Of a DNA stretch of 64,000 nt, positions 43,684 to 51,701 are shown piece after piece. The stretch is taken from assembly GCA_039621445.1 (NCBI GenBank), contig CP154956.1, forward strand, positions 48,341,291 to 48,405,290, in the 5' to 3' direction. Position numbers and translations under genes: made by a program. The notes under the pieces are model-generated. The model did not search any database and had not been told where the DNA came from. It was given only the letters and a program-made list of their open reading frames with translations. How positions within the stretch are numbered: the stretch's first letter is position 1; each line of letters starts with the position of its first letter. This DNA comes from Euglena gracilis (Eukaryota; Euglenida; Euglenophyceae; Euglenales).

Positions 43684-45370
43684 CGGTGTGGTCATAAAAA
43701 TGGTATGAGGCGGGCCCAAATCACCCGGAAATGGTCCGGATGGGTCCAATGGGGGTGTTCCCCCCGTGACCCCCCACGACCCCCCCGTGGCCCCCCCGTG
43801 ACCCGAACAAGGACCCTTTTTGGCGAAAATTTGTAGGGAAAAATATTGGCTGGTGATGTTTAGCTTGATAAAATTCTGGGGCAGATTCCTAATTTTGAGG
43901 CGTAAATTTTTCAAATTTGGGATTGGTGATTCCTAATTTGCTGTCAAAATCCTAATTTTAGGTGTGGGGATTCTTAGTTTGTGGAATTTTTCTCCAAAAA
44001 TTCCGACTCGGTGATTCCAAATTTTGCCACCAAAAATGTGGTGTTCCCCCCGTGACCCCCCCCGTGACCCCCCCCCGTTACCCCCCCGTGACCACCCCCA
44101 ATTCAGGTTTGACGTTTTTTTGTTGTTTTTTTAAAAACAAAAAAAAATGTTCTTTTTAGAAAAAAACACAAAAAAAAACATATTTTTTTTGAAAAAGCAA
44201 AAAATGCCCTTTTTTCTTGCGAAACGACCATTTTTTGAGGAAGATTTTTCGGGAGTGGTTCGGGTCACGGGGGGGGGGGGCTCAGGAGGGGGGTAACGGG
44301 GGGGTCAAGGGGGAACTTCACATTTTCGACGGCAAAATTATGAATCACCAAAAACTAATTTTTGGCGGAAAATCTTTTTTAGGTTCCAAATTAGGAATCC
44401 CCAACCTAAAATTAGCATTTTGACACCAAATTAGGCATCACCGTTCCAAATTTTGCAAAATTTGTGCCTCAAAATTAAGATTCTACCTTAATATTTTGTC
44501 AAATTAGGCGTCACCGGTCCTCTAAAGCCTTTTTTATGTGTGAAAGTATTTCCAAATCTGTGTTTTCCAGTGCGAGAAAACATGTTTCCCCCCCCCCAAA
44601 AAAAATCAATGCCGCAGAGATAAAAAATGTCCTTTTTTCCAAAACAAACATTGCAAAAAAAATTCCCCAAACCCTCCATGACGTTTTTTTTTGTTTTTTT
44701 AAAAAAAACATATTTTTTTTGAAAAATCATGTTTTTTTTGTTTAAAAAAAACAAGCGGTCAACCTTGGTCCAAAAAAGTGTCTTACACCTAAATAAACAC
44801 CGCAAAATGGAAATCTTTGGGCGGTGGGGGTCGGTGGGTCCTTGATGGGGGTCTCGAAGGGTGAAAACCAATGATGTAACAAGGATTACATGAAATTCCT
44901 TAAAAATGCAAGCGTTATGCATCATGAGAGGCAGAAACCTCCCCCTTCCACGCCCATCCGAGCCTCAAATAACAAAATACCTTTGAAAATACAATGTGGA
45001 GAGGTGTTCTTTTGCCAAAAGTGGCACAAAATGGACATTTTCCCCATTTTTTTTGCATACTCACGGCTCCGTGCGGATTTCTGGTGGTCGCGGTCGTGGT
45101 GGTCAGGCCGACCATGGTCGAGCCGACCAATGGTGGTCGGGCCGACCATTGTCGGCCCGACATTTTGTTGCACTACCCGCCCCCTTCTGGAGATTTAAGC
45201 CCCCCCCCCCCTCGGGGAAAACAGAGCTGAGTCGCTTTTGTAAGTCACTTGGTCACCCCCCGCACCCCCCTCAAATAACAAAGGAGCCCAGGCACCCCCC
45301 TGTCGTGGTCCGAACTTAACCAGACAAGGGGGGGGGTTCTCGGGACCCGAACTTGACTGCCTAGCCCATA
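43684..45370. other. Repeat-rich region without a recognised gene
   Basis: Holds CCCCCCGTGACC tracts (43755-43805, 44040-44100, inverted at 44262-44310), repeated CCTAATTTT/AAATTAGG words, two T/A hairpin blocks (44110-44200, 44680-44760) and a GGCCGACC palindrome cluster (45105-45165). None of the frames is convincing. Confidence 0.5.
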
Positions 45371-45377
45371 AAATCCC

Positions 45378-45475
45378 TATACCTAACCCTAACCCTAACC
45401 GTATACCTAACCCTAACCCTATACCTAACCATGACCCGAACCCTAACCCTGACCCTGACCCTAACCCTACTCCTT
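45378..45475. repeat. Interstitial telomere-type (CCCTAA)n tract
   Basis: Degenerate array of CCTAAC, CCCTAA, CCCTGA and CTATAC variants, about 95 bp. A second short piece, GTAACCCTAACCCTACTCC, is at 45751-45769. It lies between coding and transposon DNA on both sides, so it is internal in this assembly. Confidence 0.85.
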
Positions 45476-45539
45476 TATTGACCGGCTTAGAAAAATTTCA
45501 ATTTTGAGGACTACAGACGGCTGTTCAGAAACGTGATAA

Positions 45540-45706
45540 ATTGGGCCCTACAAGGTACCAGCTACCCCAAAGAGCCGCCCAACTAGGGTTAATACACATG
45601 GGGGGTCCGTCGCTCGGCGCCTTCGGCGCCTCGCTCGGTTCCCCCCATGTTTTTAACCCTAGTTTGGCGGCTCTTTGGGTTCGCTGGGAACCTTGTAGAG
45701 ACCAAT
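45540..45706. repeat. 167-bp imperfect hairpin beside the telomere-type tract
   Basis: Arms 45540-45621 and 45625-45706 with a 3-nt loop (GGCGCC-TTC-GGCGCC at 45616-45630). The arms agree at roughly 85%, including CCCAAAGAGCCGCC, AACTAGGGTTAA and ACATGGGGGG. The arms themselves contain AACCCTA. Confidence 0.85.
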
Positions 45707-45959
45707 CTAACAACGTTGAGCGGGAAATGTTCTGCTGTTTGGATAAGAATCGTAACCCTAACCCTACTCCTTCAAATAACCTCATAAATTCTTTTTTGAC
45801 ACAGGAAAACGCCATCAGCAAATTCTTTATAGCAAAATCCCCCCTATGTTGGCAACATACTTGAGTGCCAAGTCATTTTTGTGCAGAATTTTGCCATTAT
45901 ATTGAAAGTCCAATTGCAAGCTTTTGCCAAAAGTGGCCCAAAATGGGCATATCCCCCGC

Positions 45960-46350
45960 AAGTTTTTGCAAATTCACCCCCGCTTGGGGGGTTTTGGAGC
46001 CATTTAAGTGGGTTTTGACTGTTGTTGGGGTGATATGGACAAAAGTTTTTTTCAGGGGGGGGCTTAAATCTCCAGAAAGGGGGGGGGGGGGGCAAAAAAA
46101 AAAAGAGGATGGGCCGACCAGGTCGGGCCGACCACCACAGGTCGGGCCGACCATGGTCGGCCCGACCACCATTGGTCGGCCCGACCACCACGACGACGAC
46201 CACCGGAAATACGCTCGATCACCCCTGATTGGGGGGTTCTGGAGCCATTTTGGTGGGTTTTGACTGGTGTTGAGGTGATTTAGACAAAAGTTTTTCCCTT
46301 CCCTGGGGGGGGGGGCTTAAATGTCGGCGGTTTTGACCCGTTAGTACATT
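45960..46350. repeat. Direct repeat pair flanking a GTCGGGCCGACC palindrome cluster
   Basis: GGGGGGTTTTGGAGCCATTT..GGGTTTTGACTG..GACAAAAGTTTTT at 45985-46055 recurs at 46228-46300. Between them (46108-46195) lie about seven GGTCGG(G)CCGACC words. The end GGGGCTTAAATGTCGGCGG (46308-46349) is inverted at 43192-43232. Confidence 0.75.
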
Positions 46351-46384
46351 AGAGTGGGTAGTCGGCCGACTCGGCCGACTACCC

Positions 46385-46575
46385 AATCGGTCCGCCGACA
46401 TCAAAATCGGGATATTCCCATTTTTGTGTATACTCATCGGGTAATTGTACTCCGAGCCTATTGGCTTCTCGGTGAAGAAAATTCTGGAGGTTATCCCAGA
46501 AGAAAAGTGGCAACATTGCCGGCCAGATCCAAAAATTTAGGCGGGGGTGGTTACGCTGAACCTGTGGGGGTATCA
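46385..46575 (-). pseudogene. Partial copy of the accessory ORF at 47.85-48.9 kb
   Basis: Reads PPQVQRNHPRLNFWIWPAML, PLFFWDNLQNFLHREANRLG and VQLPDEYTQKW. The same residue pattern (PPQVPANHPRWN, IWPATFPRVFWENLQMYLHK, ELPRKYKKSK) lies at about 48050-47880. A truncated relative that shares only the C-terminal domain. Confidence 0.6.
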
Positions 46576-47849
46576 GTGTACGTCCCACCCCGGCTTTTCT
46601 ACTTATGCTTTCCTCCCGAAAAGCCCGTGGTGGGGCAAAAGAATAAAATTTGCTTAAAAATGAAAAGAATAATATAAAAGTTGTTCCCTTTTCCCCTTTT
46701 GAATGCAAAGCACACAAGCAGAAGAATTGGTGGGACCGCAGTCCCTTATATGAAAGTGACTTTTGCTCTTTCGAGCTTTGTAAAAGAAAGAAATAAAACT
46801 TGTATTCAAATGGGACTTCGCCCTCAGTATTCTAAAAGAGAATTGCAAAGCACCAAACCCAATAACCTTGAATTAGGAACCAGTTACTTTCGCTAAGCTT
46901 TCGCTAGCTCTGAGATTCTCTCTTTGTCTTATGGTTTAACCATGCCACTGTGTACAGCCCGGCCGTAGCCAGCTTGTAGGCCATAGCCCATTGTATCTGG
47001 TACACAGTGCCATGGCAGAATGGCTGCCTGGTACACCCAGGGCTCTGCCCGATTTCCCTTCTGGACCAGGCCAGTCGGGATGCCAGGCACAGTCCCAGGT
47101 TCAGGGAGACAGTACCAGGATACCATGGTCTGGTTCCCAATTACGGTTACCGTGTTTGGAGCACAAAGCGCAAAAGAATTCTGGCACGCATGCTGTGCTT
47201 CGTGTGTCTTCTTACTTGACACCGTAGTGTCTTTGTGGTCTTGAATCTTCGCGATCAACGTGTTATCCACCAAACTTAAGGCGATTCCGCCATTGTGTCT
47301 TGAAACGGTGTTGAACGCGATGATGATGAAGTGCGTATTCACGCTCGAGACTTCGCTCATTATGCGGGACTACGCCCATCTCAGCCGTAGCTGATTGTAG
47401 GAGGCAGGAAACCCTCAACGTTTGCGGGTTTCCTTGAAGTACTCACCCATGTGTGGGTCTTGTGGTTTTTGTTGGTTGTCCTTGTTGTGGGAATTTGACT
47501 TCTTGTTTTCCGTTGTTTTTTTGGTTTTCACATTTTTTCAAAAAAAAAGGCAACATATGTAATAGTTCCATCTTGGAGGGTGGTGGTCGGGGGAGGCGGT
47601 GGTGGTTTGGGGGGGGGGTTTGGATGTTTTGTGGGTACCCCATTGTTGTGTGGGTTTGTGGGGTTTCAAAGTGGGGTTTGAAAGTGGTGGAGCGGGTTGC
47701 GGTTTTGGGAGGGAAGGCGAAGCGGACAGGGGAGGGGGCGGGGTCGTCTTGAAGGGGGGGTGGGGTCGTTTTGTGGTTGTTGTTGACCAACCCCCACTGG
47801 ACGACAGAAACAAACAAGGTCATTTCATTGGACGTAAGTCTAGGGTATC

Positions 47850-48875
47850 CTTGTCGGATCATCCATGTTGATCCGTGGGATAACCCAACTTTTGACTTCT
47901 TGTATTTCCTGGGCAGTTCGGTTTTGAGCATTTCAGCTCGCTTGTGGAGGTACATCTGCAAGTTTTCCCAGAAAACTCTCGGAAAAGTTGCAGGCCATAT
48001 GTATAGTTCCATCTTGGATGGTTTGCTGGTACTTGTGGTGGCATTCCAGGCAGAGCGTTGAAATCAACGTTATGCGCGCGGGATGCACAGGCACAGCGGG
48101 TTATGTGTGGTTTCAGAATGGTTCCAACCCATTCTGAGTAATGTTCGTAACCATGTCGTTCAGGTGGATAGTCGGGCAATAACCATCGTTGTGTGGTTTC
48201 AGAAACCGTTGAAGGCTTTGTAAAGAGTGGGTAAATGACTCGTTTCCAGTCGTCATCATTGAAGAGTATGGGCAATCGCGCTTTTGTACATTCCACAGCA
48301 AGTCTGATTCCGCCGGAATCAGTTTGGAAGTCAAAGGCGATTCCGCCGCGGTCAAAAGCCTCAGCTTTCTTGAAGCTTTTGTGTTGGTACATTTGTCGTT
48401 TTGTTTTGTAGAAATTGAGGAAATCTTCCAGAACACCCGCTTTCCACGATCTTGGGACATCTTTCCCCCATTTTATCACAAATAAACACAGGAGTTGACA
48501 CGGTTGTCGTCTGTCTCCAAGTTGCTTCAGTTGTTTCAGTAGGCAATGATGCAATCACCGCAAATCAAAGCGGCTGTATTTGGAACGAATTCGTTGTGGT
48601 GAAAATTTTCCATTTGTTGTCCGCATAACAGACATGCACAGCTGCATGCTGTTACGAATGTTGTGACAAACAGTACAGAGCCAGGTTGTTTGACCATTCG
48701 GTCTATTGTCAAACAGGAATGTTTCCCCAAGGTATTGGGCAAACACTCTTGGTGATCTGGCATTGTAGAATCGCCAAATATGGCGAACGTAGTAGTTGTA
48801 CTTCTGTTCATTGAAAAACAATGGTTCAATCCACTTGTTCAACAAAATTCCGCGTTCGCGGGCTGATTGTATCAT
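47850..48875 (-). pseudogene. Frameshifted accessory protein with Cys-rich segment
   Basis: Three overlapping frames on the minus strand. 48875-48555 contains FFNEQKYNYYVRHIWRFYNA and TTWLCTVCHNIRN. A neighbouring frame adds CLLCGQQMENFHH and LICGDC. 48554-47859 includes VPRSWKAGVLEDFLNFYKTK, GGIRLAVECTKARLPILFND and PRWN; the conserved end then switches to the frame at about 48012-47850. Two CxxC pairs suggest a zinc ribbon. It follows the last long ORF of the chromodomain element by about 45 bp on the same strand, so it may be that element's most 3' gene. Function unknown; broken in this copy. Confidence 0.5.
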
Positions 48876-48920
48876 GGCAATGCGTTCTTCGACGCTCGGC
48901 AGGTTAGAGATGACGTCCTC

Positions 48921-50312
48921 TTACCAAAGAGTGGCATTATCGTCAACGGGCATGTTTTCCTCTTGCGAGGTCTCAGACGTTGTATCTTGTCGAGTTCTAC
49001 CTCGGAGGGTAGAAGTGACCCGGCTTTTCCCGGCCACTTCGGTATATGTCGGTGCTGGTGTGGTAGCAGCTGGGGTCTTCGCCCGCTTTCCTGATTTGCT
49101 ACCACTCCCAGGTGGAGGTGGTTTTGGTTCGTTGTGTCGTTCAGCGGGTTTGCACGGTTCTGCAGGCTGTGGTTTAGCCTTAGGCTTACTGCCTTTCTCT
49201 TTCCGCTGTGGCGGAAGGGGGCATTTTGCAGGCGACTTTGGAGCAGGTTTGACCGTTGGTGTGGTGGCAGGTGGTACGTCAGGAACCGTCGGTACCACCT
49301 GTTCAGGTGTGTGTACCACTACGGGTGTTGTGTCATGTGGTGGCGTTTGTTCGACCGTAGTCGATTCAGTTGTTGTCACCACTTCGCGTATTTGGACATC
49401 AGGAGTAGAGCTGGCGGCGTCTGCTGCCAGTGCTGTGGTGGAAGCCGTAGCTTCTTGTGTGGGTTGTTCGCCAAGTCCCGTGTCACGGGGACTTCGCGTT
49501 GAAGAGGAAGACCTCGATCGCACCATTGCAACCATCGAGGCTACGCCACTTCGGACGCTTCCGAGGACGCGTTCTGCAGCGCGTCCGACTTGTGGTGGTA
49601 TGAGTATAAATTCGTCTGGTTCTTGGTATCTGTCGATACCTTCCCGTTGTTGTCTTGTGATCAGTTCGCGAAATGCGATTATCTCAGCATCAGTTACTTC
49701 GGGTGCAGCTTCCGCATGTGCGGAAGTAGGTGGAACCACTTCTGTCGAAGGCGCTGCGGCCGTTGTGGAATCTGCAGGCACTTCGGCCATTGTAAATTCT
49801 GCAGGCGCGTCAGGTTCCGCGTCTGGCAATGGTGTTTGTGGTCGTGTTTGAGCAGGCGTTGTAGCTGGCACTTCGGCCCTTAGAGCATGTTGTACGCCGG
49901 CATCTTCGGGTTCAGACTCCACAGATGCGGAGGAAACGGAGCGTGTACTGTGTTCATTGTCTGTCCGTTCTTCCATTTCCTCATCGCTGGATGACCAAGA
50001 AGAAGAAACGGACGAAGAGTCTGAAGAGTGTACGGGAGTGTGTTCCACAGACATTGTAGGTGTAGGTGGAGGTTGTGGTAAACGTTCTTCCGAACGTTTG
50101 GTTGCAGGCTTTGCTGCTGCTTTGGCTGTTGACGTTGTAGATGATGCAGCCGTTGGAGGTTGTTCAACTGCAGACTGCGCTGCTTCGGACTCCGCCGGCT
50201 GAGGTTCAGGGAGTTTTTGTACGTGGTCGCAGACGGAAATTTTGCCATCCGACAAATTTGTTTCCTCCCGATCCGCGAGGAAGCCAGTCCAGTATTGGGA
50301 TGGCCAACCCAT
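48921..50312 (-). CDS. Chromovirus accessory ORF, Pro/Thr/Ser-rich
   Basis: The frame is open from about 50699, but its first part overlaps the preceding ORF in another frame. The ATG at 50312 (MGWPSQYW) gives 463 codons; a later one at 50054 (MSVEHTPVHSSD) gives 377. Composition is Pro/Thr/Ser/Ala/Glu, with a Ser/Asp/Glu patch (SSWSSSDEEMEERTDNEHS), one structured-looking stretch (VTDAEIIAFRELITRQQREG, then IDRYQEPDEFILIPPQVGRA) and a Lys/Pro-rich tail. No family recognised; probably a mostly disordered structural or regulatory protein. Confidence 0.55.
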   Translation of the reverse strand: MGWPSQYWTGFLADREETNLSDGKISVCDHVQKLPEPQPAESEAAQSAVEQPPTAASSTTSTAKAAAKPATKRSEERLPQPPPTPTMSVEHTPVHSSDSSSVSSSWSSSDEEMEERTDNEHSTRSVSSASVESEPEDAGVQHALRAEVPATTPAQTRPQTPLPDAEPDAPAEFTMAEVPADSTTAAAPSTEVVPPTSAHAEAAPEVTDAEIIAFRELITRQQREGIDRYQEPDEFILIPPQVGRAAERVLGSVRSGVASMVAMVRSRSSSSTRSPRDTGLGEQPTQEATASTTALAADAASSTPDVQIREVVTTTESTTVEQTPPHDTTPVVVHTPEQVVPTVPDVPPATTPTVKPAPKSPAKCPLPPQRKEKGSKPKAKPQPAEPCKPAERHNEPKPPPPGSGSKSGKRAKTPAATTPAPTYTEVAGKSRVTSTLRGRTRQDTTSETSQEENMPVDDNATLW

Positions 50313-51036
50313 CCTTATTTGTACGTTTGCCCTTGAAAAATGGGGCAAAGTCCTCTCTTCGGAGGGTTTCGCCAAACAGGCGTTTGATGTACTTCCGTTT
50401 TCCGTCTTCGTCCCATTCAGGTCGAAGAGGGAGGTATTCTTGTGGGAGTTGTTGTTTTGGGTTGAATAAATTGTAGATTTCCAGAGCATAGGACACCCAT
50501 GCTCTCCATTGGAACGTCTGCATGTGCAGAAGCATTTGTCGGTGGTTTCGTCTGGCGTATCCGATTTCCCTGACTTCGAGGGGATTGTGGCAGATGTGTC
50601 CAAGTAGTCTTCGTTGTTGTTGGGCCTCCGCCCATTCGCGTTGGTGGGGCTGCGCCCTTTGTGCGTTTGGGCGGTCGGTTGTCCGACCGCGCACGCCAAA
50701 GCCCCAGAAGTCCACGGGGAACTTGTGGTGGCAGTGGGTGCACCAAAGCACGAATTTTTGTGGGTATGTCAGGTCGATTCCGACCACTTGGAAGTGGGGG
50801 CCGTAGTGTTCGTTGAGGAAGATTTGGTAGTTGTAACAGAACATTTCGTGTGTCACCAATTGTATATCCTTTGGAAGTGGGAATACTTCCCATTGTATGC
50901 CTTGTGGTCCGATTTCTCGGATATTGTCAAACATTGTCTTCAGTGCGTCAAGGGACGATTCCCATCCGTATTGTAACTTTGGATGTGGCAAGTAGTGCGC
51001 TTGGCTGGCGGGCATTGCAAATGAACCGAAGTTCAT
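50206..51036 (-). CDS. Chromovirus accessory ORF, 276 aa, unknown
   Basis: Starts at an ATG that overlaps the preceding stop by 4 nt (ATGA at 51036-51033). Well-folded composition with many aromatic residues: MFCYNYQIFLNEHYGPHFQ, VVGIDLTYPQKFVLWCTHCH, HKFPVDFWGFGVRGRTTD, WRAWVSYALEIYNLFNPKQQ. A CTHCH pair could bind metal with distant residues, but no complete zinc finger is seen. No family recognised. Confidence 0.6.
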   Translation of the reverse strand: MNFGSFAMPASQAHYLPHPKLQYGWESSLDALKTMFDNIREIGPQGIQWEVFPLPKDIQLVTHEMFCYNYQIFLNEHYGPHFQVVGIDLTYPQKFVLWCTHCHHKFPVDFWGFGVRGRTTDRPNAQRAQPHQREWAEAQQQRRLLGHICHNPLEVREIGYARRNHRQMLLHMQTFQWRAWVSYALEIYNLFNPKQQLPQEYLPLRPEWDEDGKRKYIKRLFGETLRREDFAPFFKGKRTNKDGLAIPILDWLPRGSGGNKFVGWQNFRLRPRTKTP

Positions 51037-51701
51037 GCAATGGAATCCGAGCCAAAAAGTAGTTGCCAGAAACCCGGCAAATTGTCGATGCCATCCTGGC
51101 TTTCGTAACAGGAAATTGTACCGTCGAAGAAAAAGCCACGGGCTTTTTCCTTGTAGAGTTTGACCATGTTGTGATGTACTTCAGGAGCAACAACCCAAGG
51201 GTGTTGTTCCTCGTAGTACTTGTGCATAATTGTATCACATCCGTCTGAGATCCAGAACAGATGGTCAATCATAAATTGTACGTCCAGGTCGTAACCTGGT
51301 TGTGAGCCTTCGCTCTTTCCTTTGCCTTTCTGGCCTTTCTGTCCTTTTGCGACTTCGCGCTCTTGTTCGTTCCAACGGTATGCACCGTCTTTTCGGTATG
51401 CTCGTGTTTTTCTCCACATTGTAACAGTTACACCTGCGGTGTAATGTCCAGCGATGTCATCAGAGGGTTTGTCTGGTCGCATTTGGTGATAGATTTCTTG
51501 TAAGGAATGTTGAACGTTGGACGGGATCGGCAGGTCATCATTGTCCTGACGATCACGTTGCGCCTGCGCGCTTTGTGGATCGTCGTCCAAACGACGACGT
51601 TGTGTGTCTGGCGTTGGACGTGTTTGTGGTGGTGTTGCAAACTCCGGTCCACGCGGACGTTTGCGCGCGTCAACGTTGTATTGTTTTGCTGGGGCCGTCA
51701 A
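51033..51701 (-). CDS. Chromovirus accessory ORF, 222 aa, unknown
   Basis: Start overlaps the preceding stop by 4 nt (ATGA at 51701-51698). N-terminal half is polar/basic (QRRRLDDDPQSAQAQRDRQD; KGQKGQKGKGKSEG). C-terminal half looks globular (DVQFMIDHLFWISDGCDTIM, HKYYEEQHPWVVAPEVHHNM, VKLYKEKARGFFFDGTISCY). Together with the next ORF it could be one module read by termination-reinitiation. No family recognised. Confidence 0.6.
   Translation of the reverse strand: MTAPAKQYNVDARKRPRGPEFATPPQTRPTPDTQRRRLDDDPQSAQAQRDRQDNDDLPIPSNVQHSLQEIYHQMRPDKPSDDIAGHYTAGVTVTMWRKTRAYRKDGAYRWNEQEREVAKGQKGQKGKGKSEGSQPGYDLDVQFMIDHLFWISDGCDTIMHKYYEEQHPWVVAPEVHHNMVKLYKEKARGFFFDGTISCYESQDGIDNLPGFWQLLFGSDSIA

Noticed and set aside
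45378-45475. True chromosome end
   Set aside because: The CCCTAA tract is short, degenerate and followed by 18 kb of unique and transposon DNA; treated as interstitial.
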